Assembly: GCA_023897205.1 (NCBI GenBank)
Contig: JAHWDD010000003.1
Coordinates: forward strand, 1,553,665-1,617,664
DNA length: 64,000 nucleotides
From: Exophiala sp. HKRS030
Lineage: Eukaryota; Ascomycota; Eurotiomycetes; Chaetothyriales; Herpotrichiellaceae
Direction of reading: 5' to 3'
Each line of letters begins with the position of its first letter. Position 1 is the stretch's first letter. The notes below the pieces were generated by a model. It did not search any database. It was not told the DNA's origin and saw only the letters and a program-made list of their open reading frames with translations. The position numbers and the translations under genes were made by a program. Positions 44,115 to 54,542 of the stretch are shown here, piece by piece.

Positions 44115-47051
44115 CTAATACCTCGCCATCAACCACAACCGCCTCTTTTCCTCCCCGAAGCCCCTCAGCTTCTGCATCAGGCTCTCGGCCGTCGCCAGGT
44201 AGTCGTCCACGGCGGCGTACCCCAGCCCGCGCCGGAGGGTCTTGTCCCGGTCGAGGGCCCTCAGGCTCTTCTCCAGGCTGTCCGGCAGCTTGACGGTGAT
44301 GCCCAGCTTCGCCCTCTCCTCCTCCCCGATCTCCGTCGGGTCCCCCGCGCAGTCGCGGTGCTCGAGCTTCATGTCCTGCCTCAGCCCGTGCAGGCCGGAG
44401 GCCAGCAGGGCCGCCATGGAGAGGTACGAGTTGCCGATGCCGTCGATGGTCTTGAGCTCGTAGTGCCCCGGCCCGCACTTGCGCAGCGGCACCTCCTTGT
44501 TCTGGCTCCCCCAGCACACGTACTCGCCTCCGGCCCAGATGCCGGCCCCGATGCGCCGGTAGGACTCCTCGATCGGCATGGCGAAGGCCAGGATCGCCGG
44601 GAGGTGCTCGAGGACCCCGGCCAGGAACGGACCCTCGTGCCGGTCCAGCGTGTTCCCGGGCCCGTTGATGCTGAAGTGGGCGTGGTTCGCGGACCCGCAG
44701 GTGAAGGCGAACGGTCGGGGGTAGCACGTCGCCTTGAGGCCGTGCTTCTTCGCGACGTTGCGGATCACGTCCCTCGCCTTGTACATCGTGTCGACGGCCT
44801 TGACGGGCTCAAAGGCGGGCAGGGGGAACTCCCATTGTCCCGGGGCGGCTTCCGAGTGGAACTGCGGCACGTGGATGTCCAGTTCCGCCAGCATCTCGAC
44901 AATCTCTTCAATCACGGGCAACATGTCGAGTTGCATGAACGTCATGTTCGTCCAGGAGTGGACCATGTGCACGGGGGCAAAGTCGGCAAAGTCGGATCTC
45001 TCTTCGTTGTAGGTCGGGCGCATGAAGACGATCTCGAGCTCAAAGCCCATCAGGATGGAGATGTTGAACTCGGACTTCAACGCGTCACATTGGGCCTGTA
45101 GGAGCCAACGGGGGCAGCGGTCCCAGTGGCTCAGGTTGAGATTGTCGTGGTCCGACTCGAGCATCCACCATGTCTGCACCGTCGCCGAGGGCGAGGGAAT
45201 ACCTTTATTGAGGGAGAGCGTAGACAAATCTGGAGCGAGGATGAACTGGCCCGTCGCGGACACGCCAGAGGCACCGTTGTCGTCTTGAAGGAGACGTGAG
45301 ATCGCGGTTGTACAGCCCATGTATTTGCCCGTGGCGATGAGCTTTCGGAATTGTTGCGTCGTGACCATCCGGTTGCGCAGTGTACCCGTGTAGTCGAGAT
45401 ATTGATTCCAGATATACTTGACGCCGGGGTTCGTTTGCAAGAAGGCATCGAAATGAGTCAAGTTCTGGGCGAACATGGCCGTCGCGTTTTGCCCGGATGG
45501 TGCGCTGATGCTTGTGGAGCGGATGGCAAGGTTTTGATTCGTCGCCGTCAATGTGGCAGGGGACGAAGAGAACCCTGGACGGGCTGATGGAATCCCGGGT
45601 GTTGCAACGGTGGTGCTTGCGTTTGACCGGAATGAAGGTGCTTTCGAGCCACCATTGACCAAGGTCCGCATGCTGTCCACAGTCTCTCTGCCACAAGCTC
45701 TTAAGAGCTCGGGAAATTTACGCTCCTCGTCCAATTTGTACAGTGAGTTGGAGTTCCAAAACATGATATCCACGGCAATATCAATAGCTTGAGGTACGCT
45801 GATATCGCCAGCCGCGACGTATGCCGTCAGTACCTTTTCAAGTGCTTCTCGGAAATGCTTGTTTGCAAGCCAGTATGTCTCGGGATAAAAATGCCCATCG
45901 GTGCTCCACAGGATCTTGGAGGCAGGGGTCAATTCCAGAGCCTGTCTCAGAACCGATTCTTCACCATCTCTGGAAAGCATGGGGAAAACCTCCCCGATGT
46001 CAAGCCATGCGTTGGAGAAGTTGGCAGCCAAATAGCCTGCCTCTCTTGTGTAGGGGTACGAGGAATGGAGAATAACGAAGTCGACCTGTGGAAAGGCTTC
46101 AATGAGAGGTTGCATATAGGCCGGGTTTGCTTTTATCAGGTTGATGTCGTTGTCACCAAGTCCGGTATGGAATTGGAACGGAAGGTTCTCACCATCCGTG
46201 TCCACAAGCTTCTCGAGCACATCACACACCGCAACCACCAAGAAATCATTGACCTCCTTCTGTTCGATGCGATATTTGGAGTCACGAACGGCCTTTTGCA
46301 AAAAGTGATGGAAAGACCGTAGTAAGACCGAGTCGGTCAATGACTGGTGTGGTCGAAAGTTCTTCCGGCTTTCTATGCCGATATCTAGGCCTGTCCGGTA
46401 GCAGATGACTGATTTGAAACCTCGTACATCTGGATCATTGGCCATGGTTCGTATTTGGTTGCGAAAGACAGTGTTGAAACGGACAAGAAAGCTCTCAGTC
46501 TGGCTGATATCCCAATCGGCGTCCAGGCCCACTCTCATAAACCCGGCTGCATGAGCGAGGTGTTCCAGAAGCTCCGACGCAACGGCTTCGATGCGTACAA
46601 TTCTAGAGACTGTAGGGACGAACTGCCTGTGCCACTTGAATGGGTATATCACCTCCGGTATAAGCCCATCATCCATCATGATTGCATGTGTTCCCTCGAA
46701 GCACCTCTTGATGAGACCTGGATAGTCTCTGCGAATCCACTCATACCTAGCAGCTTTGACGTCCTGTAGCGTCTCAGGGCACTGGTAGAACTCGGCCAGG
46801 TGCTTTATACCGCGTATGTGCGCGAGGCTGGTGTGAACGTGGTCGGTCAAGGCATGGCCCTGCGCCTCTGATGTGATGCATTCAAATGGATATTCCGTGC
46901 TGCCAAAGGCGTTGTCCTCGGTTAACATGTTATGTGCATGGTTGTCTATTATGGGAAAAGTTTGGATAATCTCTTGAAGATCCTGAATGCCTGCACTCTC
47001 GAGCTCGCGCACTTGATGAAGCGTAGGGTAAAGCTCCGGCATTGGAGCCAT
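44115..47051 (-). CDS. fluG: FluG: amidohydrolase-glutamine synthetase I-like fusion
   Basis: Developmental regulator that in Aspergillus is needed for an extracellular sporulation signal; its enzymatic reaction is unresolved. Single exon, 978 aa from the ATG at 47051, chosen for its strong GCCATGG context. An in-frame ATG at 47141 would add 30 non-conserved residues. The N-terminal half is an amidohydrolase-2 domain: IDNHAHNML (about 36-44), FHTGLGDNDINL, ILHSSYPYTREAGYLA and ILWSTDGHFYPE. The C-terminal half is glutamine synthetase class I-like: FELEIVFMRPTY, HSEAAPGQWEFPLPAFEP, RPFAFTCGSANHAHFSI and GAGIWAGGEYVCWGSQN. It is somewhat longer than the Aspergillus protein, mainly in the linker. 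The last ~300 codons are abruptly GC-rich (41 of 60 bases at 44161-44220, against 30 of 60 at 46201-46260), although the protein remains ordinary. Confidence 0.93.
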   Translation of the reverse strand: MAPMPELYPTLHQVRELESAGIQDLQEIIQTFPIIDNHAHNMLTEDNAFGSTEYPFECITSEAQGHALTDHVHTSLAHIRGIKHLAEFYQCPETLQDVKAARYEWIRRDYPGLIKRCFEGTHAIMMDDGLIPEVIYPFKWHRQFVPTVSRIVRIEAVASELLEHLAHAAGFMRVGLDADWDISQTESFLVRFNTVFRNQIRTMANDPDVRGFKSVICYRTGLDIGIESRKNFRPHQSLTDSVLLRSFHHFLQKAVRDSKYRIEQKEVNDFLVVAVCDVLEKLVDTDGENLPFQFHTGLGDNDINLIKANPAYMQPLIEAFPQVDFVILHSSYPYTREAGYLAANFSNAWLDIGEVFPMLSRDGEESVLRQALELTPASKILWSTDGHFYPETYWLANKHFREALEKVLTAYVAAGDISVPQAIDIAVDIMFWNSNSLYKLDEERKFPELLRACGRETVDSMRTLVNGGSKAPSFRSNASTTVATPGIPSARPGFSSSPATLTATNQNLAIRSTSISAPSGQNATAMFAQNLTHFDAFLQTNPGVKYIWNQYLDYTGTLRNRMVTTQQFRKLIATGKYMGCTTAISRLLQDDNGASGVSATGQFILAPDLSTLSLNKGIPSPSATVQTWWMLESDHDNLNLSHWDRCPRWLLQAQCDALKSEFNISILMGFELEIVFMRPTYNEERSDFADFAPVHMVHSWTNMTFMQLDMLPVIEEIVEMLAELDIHVPQFHSEAAPGQWEFPLPAFEPVKAVDTMYKARDVIRNVAKKHGLKATCYPRPFAFTCGSANHAHFSINGPGNTLDRHEGPFLAGVLEHLPAILAFAMPIEESYRRIGAGIWAGGEYVCWGSQNKEVPLRKCGPGHYELKTIDGIGNSYLSMAALLASGLHGLRQDMKLEHRDCAGDPTEIGEEERAKLGITVKLPDSLEKSLRALDRDKTLRRGLGYAAVDDYLATAESLMQKLRGFGEEKRRLWLMARY

Positions 47052-48046
47052 GGCTGGTGGTAGATTTGGGCCGAGAGTGTTTTCAAGGACGGTGTCGCAA
47101 AGAGGGGTTATGGGCGAGGAACAACCTGCGCGCATGATCATGAGTACATTATCAGGTGAACTCTCGACATCGCTTACCGGACTAGGGAGGAGAATAGGCG
47201 ACGTGGAGAGTGCTGCAATAGAAAGGCAAGCAAGATAGTGAGGCTCTTATCGGGTGGTCGAGTACGCTTCTGTACTTTTGCTGTACTGCAACTTGGGTGA
47301 GTGAAGCAGGAAGATGTCGAGATAGGTGAATCATGGGGAGGCGTGCTTCGCTGAGAGAAAAAGAGAAACAATGTGAACAGCTGTCAAACGGTTTACGGGC
47401 TATCAGTCAATCGCTTGTTAGAAGGATGGATTGAGCAAGTGATCGACGTCTTCACGGCGACTGGAGTTTCGAGAGTCCGTCACCACCATCAACAATAATC
47501 TGACAGGGTGCTCGTCTACTCGTATGTACGGATACTCCATACTCCATACAGTCCCAAGCGTTTGGGGGGCGTGGAAGAAGGGATCCAGGGTTTGGTGTGC
47601 CTGGGAGGAACCCTACCCGTATCCCCATCGAGTCAAGACACACTCCGGCGCTCTAGGCGTTGGTGGAGGTCGTTAGTGAACGTACATGCCCCCCGTCGCC
47701 TGAAACTCAAGAGCTTCCGCCCCGAGTGGGCGCCGTGCTAGAGGTGGATTTGGGGATCAATAGGCTGTCCGTAGCTTGGAGATTTGCGTTGTTCAAGCCC
47801 CTTGAGGCTTAAAGTCCCCCCAAACCTCGGCTCGGTCCGATGTTGAGTGCACGAGCATCACCAGCTGCTTTCGAAGAGGGCGCACAGTAACACAACTTTT
47901 ACGATGACGTTCCACATTGCAAGGACCATCACAGCTTCCGCCTTCTAAACCACCAAAGCCATCAGCATCATTGTATGTGATCGAGAATCATGTCGGTCAC
48001 AACGGACAAGGTATTTTCATCCATGCGGCACTGATCGAATTGTATC
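47052..48046. other. divergent intergenic region, fluG and endonuclease gene
   Basis: About 1 kb that must carry both promoters. It includes a short repeat GATACTCCATACTCCATAC near 47531-47549. No gene is supported. Confidence 0.5.
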
Positions 48047-49189
48047 ATGTCGCCTTCGCTCAAGAGGACGCTCAGCAGCACCCACAGGTCGATCAGTCCT
48101 CCACCCATACAAAGGAAAATTCCACGTTCTACAAAACACGTGGCTGACACGCGAAGTGTCACTCCTCATGCTCATGCAGATGCAGATCAATTTCGAATTT
48201 TCAGTTGGAACGTCAATGGCGTCGGGCCATTACTTCAGAAGCAATTGTCCTTTTCCTCAGACCCTGCCCTGTCGCCGTTGAGAACATTCTTGAAGCGCCA
48301 CGCATGGCCGCATTTTCTTTGTCTACAAGAAGTCAAAATGAACTCCAAGGACACTGCCACTCAACGTCGTCTCCAGTCAGCAGCGAACGAAGGGGTCACC
48401 TCTGACGAACCCTGTTACACCCTGCACGTTTCTCTGCCTAGAGACAAATACAATGCCACAGGATTTGGCGGCAAAGTGCATGGGGTGGCCACTTTGATAC
48501 GTGACGATGTCGTCGCAAATGTACGAGCCACGCGACGCCCTGACTGGGACCTGGAAGGAAGGGTTCTGATTCATGAGTTGAATCCAGGTTTAGTGATCAT
48601 CAACGGCTATTGGGTTAACGGAACAACAAACCCCTATCGTGATCCAGCGACGGGCAAAGTTGTTGGCACGAGACATGACCACAAACTACGCTTCCATAAC
48701 ATGATGCTCGCCGAGGCATGTAAGTTTGAAGAAGAAGGTAAGTATGTTGTTCTTATAGGTGATATGAATATCGCAAGAGCAAGAATCGACGGCTATCCCA
48801 ATTTACGAACAACCCCGGTGCAGCATGTCACGAATCGAGCAGATTTTAATGCCAAGTTCTTCACTGAGGAGACGGGATTACGTGGCATCGATGTTTTCAG
48901 GCATATACATGGTGACACCAGGAAATACTCTTATCGCCCACGAGGTAAACAATGGGGAGACAGTGGTGACAGAGTTGACCTATGTATTGTCAGCCGCCAA
49001 CTTGTGGAAGAGTTGAATGCTGTCACTGACACTGACATCTGTGACAACGCTATAGACCGCGGGCATTCAGATCATGTGCCACTCTGGATATGCATCGATA
49101 TTCTCAAATTGAAGGCCAACACAACAATTAAGACATCCATGCCCAGTGATCATAGCATTGTCGACCCCCGGTCAATAGCGGAAAAATGA
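48047..49189 (+). CDS. ExoIII/APE1-type endonuclease-exonuclease-phosphatase protein
   Basis: Probable Mg2+-dependent AP endonuclease or exonuclease for DNA repair. Single exon, 380 aa. Motifs appear in family order: FSWNVNGV (residues about 52-59), CLQEVKM with the catalytic Glu, GYWVNG, the GDMNIAR block (GDxN) near residue 243, DLCIVS near 324, and SDHVPLW with the catalytic Asp-His near 345. Residues 1-48 are basic and disordered, consistent with a nuclear or mitochondrial leader. Compared with APE1, the loop after the first strand is long (QKQLSFSSDPALSPLRTFLK). It begins divergently from fluG. The superfamily assignment is secure; whether this is the main AP endonuclease of the organism cannot be told here. 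Confidence 0.88.
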   Translation: MSPSLKRTLSSTHRSISPPPIQRKIPRSTKHVADTRSVTPHAHADADQFRIFSWNVNGVGPLLQKQLSFSSDPALSPLRTFLKRHAWPHFLCLQEVKMNSKDTATQRRLQSAANEGVTSDEPCYTLHVSLPRDKYNATGFGGKVHGVATLIRDDVVANVRATRRPDWDLEGRVLIHELNPGLVIINGYWVNGTTNPYRDPATGKVVGTRHDHKLRFHNMMLAEACKFEEEGKYVVLIGDMNIARARIDGYPNLRTTPVQHVTNRADFNAKFFTEETGLRGIDVFRHIHGDTRKYSYRPRGKQWGDSGDRVDLCIVSRQLVEELNAVTDTDICDNAIDRGHSDHVPLWICIDILKLKANTTIKTSMPSDHSIVDPRSIAEK

Positions 49190-49378
49190 TGTTCCGCAGC
49201 GCCTGATCCCGCAGTTTCGCCTTCCGATCACGGCGTCATGCGGGGACATGGTGGTCAACAGAGAAACATCACCATCCTCAGCTTCACTCTTTTTATTGCG
49301 AGACTTCTCTCCAGGCTATAATGGCTGGTCTGGCACCGCCTACCGTTTTGAAATCTGAGAAGACCACCACCGAGAACC

Positions 49379-51166
49379 ATGTTGGCTCTCAAATCCATGC
49401 GAGTACCGTCTCTGGCAACCGAGCACGCGACAACATTCCAAGAATTGCCTTCTGAGATAGTCGATCTTATTGCCAACGAACTCTTTGATGGCGGCTTTGG
49501 ACTTGCAGATGGGCTCCTGACGTTTTCGCTCGTGTCTCGACAGTTTCGTCGGTCGGCGCTGCCTTTCTTGTTCAGTAACATCAGTCACGTCGTTAGGGAT
49601 CGTTTGGACCAGCAAGAACATGGAGCTCTGAGGCGTTTCCTCAACCATCCTCATCTCTTGCGTCACGTCAAGGATCTCCACATTGCACGACCTGCCGATA
49701 TACGTGGGTTTGTACCATCGTTGGACGCCGCTAGTGCACAATGCCTTGCAGAGGAACACAAAGGAGCCGACCTGCAAGTAATCAAGAAGAGCCTACCGTT
49801 GATGACTCGCCTCCATCGCATCAGAATGGATTGTTCAGCTGCTATTGCTCTCGAGATACTCAAGGTGTTACCGAGTGACCATTTGTACGAAATAATCTTT
49901 GACCATATCTATACCTCGTCACATTGGCCAACCTTAATTGAGGCGAGTACCGAACTAGCGACATTCGCCCGGAGGCATCGCCTCGCCTTAGGGGCCTATG
50001 GACTGTCACCGTCGCAACGCACCACAAATAGCCAGGCTACGTATGATGCGATAGCTCGGGCAGCCGCAGTAGATCTACACATGGCCTGGTTGCTAAAGGA
50101 CAACCGAAAGGCCCAGGGATCGGCGCGAGCGACGCACGGGGGCGCTTGTATACAGGACACGCCTTCCTGGACCGAATTGCGGCTTCTGATCAGACGGGCT
50201 TGTGGAACAACCACTTACTCCATACGAGATCTCGATTTGACGCTGGTGCCTTGGGCCAACCTTCTCAGGCTGTCCATTTTGTGGGAGTACGCAATGCCGA
50301 TGAATCAATTCATATTCGACGTGGCCCCGAAACTGGGAAACCTCGAGGCGCTGCGGCTGCGGGCTGACCACCAAAGACTCTATCATCCGGCTTGCAAGTA
50401 CGACGTCCCGACCACCGGCTTGTTCGCGGATACGCCGATCGTGCCCGCCTTCGAGATCAACTACACACAGATGGCGCGACTGAGGGAACTCGAGATCGAC
50501 GGCATCTGCAATCACATCCCGATCCGGGCGTTGATTGGACCGAAACTCCGCTGTCTGCGTCTGCACCGCGAAGACACGCTGTGGTCGGTCTACAGCCCCG
50601 AGAGTCAACGGTCGCCCGCGGACATCATCGCGGCCACGAAGATCTGCCCGGGCCTCGAGCGGCTCGAACTGGACATCGGGTACATCGAAAACCTGTGGCA
50701 CCCGACGGCGATCCCCGGCGTCGACGTGGACGTGGAGCAGTACTCGTTCCTGAACGCCATCTCCAAGTTCCGGCGCCTGCGGCATCTCCGCCTGTTCCCT
50801 CCCTTCGTGCCGAGGGACTCCCCCCGGTTCAGCCGAAGCGTGCCGCACTGCGTCCCCATCTCGGACGACCAGGCCATCCGGGTCTTTGAGCACCTGCGCA
50901 CCGAGTGCCCGTCGTTGCAGGTCCTGTCCATCGCCGCCATCCCGTCCTTCGTCATGATCGACACCATGTGCTGGGTGGCGAGGAGGCGGGGCGAAAAGAC
51001 CATCCTGACCACGAAACACCGGGAGAGGAACTACCAGCACCGGCAGGTCTGGGTCGGACAGCGGAGGATCAGCAGCGAGATCAAACGATTCACCGCGCCG
51101 CCGAGTTACCTCCCGGACTCGGAGGGGTGGATGCTGACGCGCAACGATCTACATGATATCCGTTGA
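49379..51166 (+). CDS. F-box protein
   Basis: Probable SCF ubiquitin-ligase substrate adaptor. Single exon, 595 aa. An F-box-like motif lies at about residues 19-68 (FQELPSEIVDLIANELF, then LLTFSLVSRQFRRSALPFLFSNI). The rest has leucine-rich, weakly repeated segments such as LRLRADHQRLY, LRELEIDGICNHIPIRAL, LERLELDIGYIENLW and LRHLRLFPPF, consistent with an irregular LRR-type binding region. No target can be named. From about 50390 to the stop, the gene switches to GC-rich codons, unlike its first half. Its 3' end faces the 3' end of the RhoGAP gene 551 bp away, which shows the same switch. Confidence 0.82.
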   Translation: MLALKSMRVPSLATEHATTFQELPSEIVDLIANELFDGGFGLADGLLTFSLVSRQFRRSALPFLFSNISHVVRDRLDQQEHGALRRFLNHPHLLRHVKDLHIARPADIRGFVPSLDAASAQCLAEEHKGADLQVIKKSLPLMTRLHRIRMDCSAAIALEILKVLPSDHLYEIIFDHIYTSSHWPTLIEASTELATFARRHRLALGAYGLSPSQRTTNSQATYDAIARAAAVDLHMAWLLKDNRKAQGSARATHGGACIQDTPSWTELRLLIRRACGTTTYSIRDLDLTLVPWANLLRLSILWEYAMPMNQFIFDVAPKLGNLEALRLRADHQRLYHPACKYDVPTTGLFADTPIVPAFEINYTQMARLRELEIDGICNHIPIRALIGPKLRCLRLHREDTLWSVYSPESQRSPADIIAATKICPGLERLELDIGYIENLWHPTAIPGVDVDVEQYSFLNAISKFRRLRHLRLFPPFVPRDSPRFSRSVPHCVPISDDQAIRVFEHLRTECPSLQVLSIAAIPSFVMIDTMCWVARRRGEKTILTTKHRERNYQHRQVWVGQRRISSEIKRFTAPPSYLPDSEGWMLTRNDLHDIR

Positions 51167-51717
51167 GGTCGTGGCGGTCGTAGCGGCTGTGGTCCTCGTG
51201 ATATTCATCTGTTGGTACAGGCAGCGTTTTGTGCCGTACATGGGTACTCCGTTGCGTTGGGTAACACAGCTGCAAGTACACGTATGAGTGGAGAATACAA
51301 AAAAGTAGATTGACATTCCAACACTGAAACAATGCTCAGATCGCAAAAAGACACCGATTACTGTGATGACATTTTCGACTTCTCAAGGTATACTCGTAGA
51401 TACCTACCTACCTACCAGGTAGGCAAGTTTGGTAGTGTCGATGAATCATTTCGTGCCGTCCGTCCGTCCTTCCCGTCCGCTTCCCTTGTAGAAAAACGAA
51501 CAAAATAATAACCCCCAGCGACCCACTCACTCACTCGATCGCGCCATCAACCAAAATGAACACACCCATTGAGCCATGTTCGTCACAGACCGGACGAGTG
51601 AGTACTTTATGTATGCCGAAAATCAACACTGAAGACAAATTCCCCAGGTTGAAGATGTTAAAAAAGAGAGAGAGAAATTGATATTACAAGGGGAAAACCC
51701 CTTTTCACTGATTTGCT
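51167..51717. other. intergenic, convergent 3' ends
   Basis: AT-richer spacer between two GC-rich gene ends. It contains (TACC)4 at 51401-51416, followed at once by AGGTAGG, so the junction can form a small hairpin. Nothing else is recognised. Confidence 0.6.
51401..51416. repeat. (TACC)4 microsatellite
   Basis: Four perfect TACC units, followed by AGGTAGGC, which partly inverts the repeat and could fold back on it. Confidence 0.85.
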
Positions 51718-54542
51718 TCATTCATCGTCGTCAAAAATCTGAAAGGTGTTGTTCAAGATCGTCTCGACGACCTTGGCCTGCCACCCGGCGTCCGCAATGT
51801 CGGCACCGGCACCGGGTGCCTGGCCGTTTGTGCCGCCGGCGCGGCCCATCAAGGTCGGCGCGAACACGATGGCCAGGTTGCTCTGCGTCATCTTGTTCTT
51901 GTCGCTGTGCGAGGCGACGCGGTGCAGGTGGAGGACGAGGGTCCGGAGGGTGGCGTAGTTGGGGTCGGGCAGGGAGTTGACGAGGGCGTGGATGGAGTCC
52001 CGACGGACAATGTCCTCGTCGAGCTTCGCGGCTTCGATGAAGGCCTGGTACTGTTCCGCGGTCAGCAGCGGGTCGGGCAGGTCGCGGAGGAAGTGCTTGA
52101 GGAGCGTCGTGACCGACGCGATGTCGTTGTAGAAGCTCGTCGCGTCGCGGAAGTCGACCGCACTGGCGTCTGGTGGTGAACGGTCAGCATTGGTCGTGTC
52201 GAGAATCACCCAAAAAGGAAAACACAAATACTTCTTCTTACCTTGATCGAACAGCCTTCTCAGTTCCATAATGTGATGCGCAGACCCCGAGGTTCTGTAG
52301 ACACCCTCGACGTCAAGCCCGTACAGGTCAACGGCCTGCACACACTGATACACGATCGTCGGCACCGCCGTTCCATCCCTCTGAAAGAGGTCGTCCAATG
52401 ACACTCCAAAGACCGGCTTGACTGGCGGACCGGCCATCGGACCATTGTGTCGCGAGGGCAGCGCGTTGATGCTTCCACCAGAACCGGGGTATGGCCCTCG
52501 AGCAGCGCCGTTGGAAGGACCTTGCTGCATAGGTCGTGGTGGACCATTTTGAGGTCCTCCATTCATGCCTGGTCCTGGTCGTGGCGCGCCATTGGGCCCA
52601 CCTTGCAGCGGAGGAGACCCTAGACTTTCTCTCCCTGTTCCTTGAGGTGGCATGCCTGGTTGTGGTCCGAGACCAGGGCTAGCCGTTCGAACCGCTGGGT
52701 TGTATCCAGGACCTGGAGGACCTTGACCTCTACCCATTTCTGCTCGGAAGTCACCAGGGCCTTGACCCATTTGCGCCGAACCATAAGCCCCAGCTCGAGG
52801 CTCGCTCTGGGGTGGCATTTGAGATGGCGGGCCAGCGTTGGGAGACCGTATTCCCATGTTTTGCGGACTTGTTGGACCACTGCCGGGAAATGCGCCTGGC
52901 TGGCTTAGAGAGGCGCCTCGTGGTGGACGGTTGACTTCAGAGGATGGCTGTCCTGATTGCACAGGGCTGTTCAAAGGGCTTTGTGTTTGGGGAGGACGAG
53001 GAAATGAAGATGGCCCGTCGACTGGTGTACCATTCGCCGGTTGCGACGCAGAATGAGTATGAAGTGGTGCCAAATCGCCACCAGATGTATTGCCAATAAA
53101 CTGATCACCGCCAACAGATTCGATTTGAGGCAGTTGAGGGGCGCCAGATGCCGACAATCGGGTTCCAGGTTGGTTCGAAGAAAGACCAGGACTGTTTTGC
53201 TGCCCAGGAGGTCCTGGTCGTGGGCCGCCATAATTGGGCCCCGGTCCTTGATGTGCAAACTGCTCTTCCTGCTCGTCACCTTGATAAGGAGTCACGCCGG
53301 ATACTTGCCTGCCGTGGTTGGCAGGGTTGTAGTTTCCATACGGATCTGGTTGCGGAGGAGCAAAGGAAGAGGACGGCTGAGCTTGTTTGGGTGACAATGA
53401 TGGGTGTTGTTCATATCGGATGTTCTCTCCTCTCGTTCCCGCTTTGTGTGTGAATTGCAGGACATAGTCCACAAAGTCTCTGTCGTTGTCGATGCTCGCA
53501 GCCACATCTCTGAGACTCTTGGTTGTGCCACCGGATTGTCCCTTCATAGGCGTGACAGACAGACCGTAACCCAGGAGCAGTTTCTCGGTCTGGGCGGCAT
53601 ATCTCTGCATCTGCACAGTGAGGCCAGCATCCGTCTCCTTGATCAAATCTTGTAGAGCCGCAACAGTCTGGGGCCTTAGAATGGTCACCAGCTCATTCTG
53701 CATGGTTTGCGCCGCCTGGACCTTGTGAGCATAGTCACCATCCGCAGCTTCAACCTTGCGTTGTAGGTCCTCCTCTTGCTGTGCGGCCGACTTTTTGAAC
53801 CCGGGCAGTTTGCCGGATTGTCGCTCGCCCGTCCTTGCTCTGTCAAACTGCTCCGCCAACGAATTGTATTTGCCCTTTGCCTTCTCCATGGCATGCTCGG
53901 CGTCCTGCACCCGCTTCTCTGCGGAGAGACCTATTTGTTTCTGATGTTTCCTTCCCTTGTCCGAGTTTGCCGCCAACTCATATAGCTCTTCCGACATTTG
54001 GAGGATCGCGTTCGAAAATTGAGAGCCGTGGTCGGCCATGCGCTCGTGGGTTCGCGTCAATTCTTCATAATGCTGCGCGAAGGAGCCTTGCCGACTTTCC
54101 GGTCTTCTGATCAACTCGTGCGTACTTCGAGTAAGTCGTTTCATGCCATTTGCGTGTTTTTCTTCAAGTGAGGCACGTTCTTTCAAGAAACCCGCAAAAT
54201 CCTGTCCGCGCGGTTAGCTGTTGGTCCTCAATCTGGCCATCTGGGGCTTGCGCACTCTTGTAGATGCTATGCTTTGTTTCAAGCGGTTCAACAACGTGGT
54301 GATACCAATCTGGGCAAGTTGAATCAGTCTGTCTGCGCTCGTGACTGCGCGAAAGTAGTGGCCTCTCTGCTTACATCTGAAGACAAAACATGTTGCACTT
54401 GTTCCTTGTTTGCGGAACTGAGCTGAGCGCCGCCCACACTGACCGGCACAGGAGGCAGCGGAGCGTCACTCTGACCAGGAGTCCTCGGCGGACCTGGAGG
54501 GCCATTTGCAGGCGCCGCACTGGAGTCAACAGCGGAAGCCAT
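51718..54542 (-). CDS. rgd1: Rgd1-like F-BAR and RhoGAP protein
   Basis: GTPase-activating protein for Rho-family GTPases at sites of polarised growth. Exons are 54542-54375, 54309-54256, 54201-52242 and 52169-51718. Introns are 65, 54 and 72 bp (GTAAGC...CCCAG, GTGCGC...GACAG, GTAAGA...ACCAG); 877 aa. After a Pro-rich start, the F-BAR domain spans about residues 50-300 (TTLLNRLKQSIASTRDFAGFLKERA is rebuilt across intron 2; long coiled coil to YVLQF). A Pro/Gly/Gln-rich linker of about 300 residues follows. RhoGAP covers about 665-860, with the arginine finger in GVYRTSGS, LFDQDASAVDFRD rebuilt by intron 3, then LRDLPDPLLT and NKMTQSNLAIVFAPTLM. The 72-bp intron has no stop in frame and would insert 24 residues into RhoGAP if retained. 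The 3' end is GC-rich. The domain order matches yeast Rgd1. Confidence 0.93.

Noticed and set aside
44094..45101. 335-codon open frame on the plus strand opposite fluG
   Set aside because: It is a shadow of the GC-rich fluG 3' end; the minus-strand frame has a full glutamine-synthetase-like domain, and the antisense frame is Arg/Gly/Leu/Val-rich without any motif.
50093..51040. 315-codon open frame on the minus strand opposite the F-box gene
   Set aside because: A by-product of stop-poor GC-rich sequence; composition is biased (Arg, Asp, Val) and no domain is seen.
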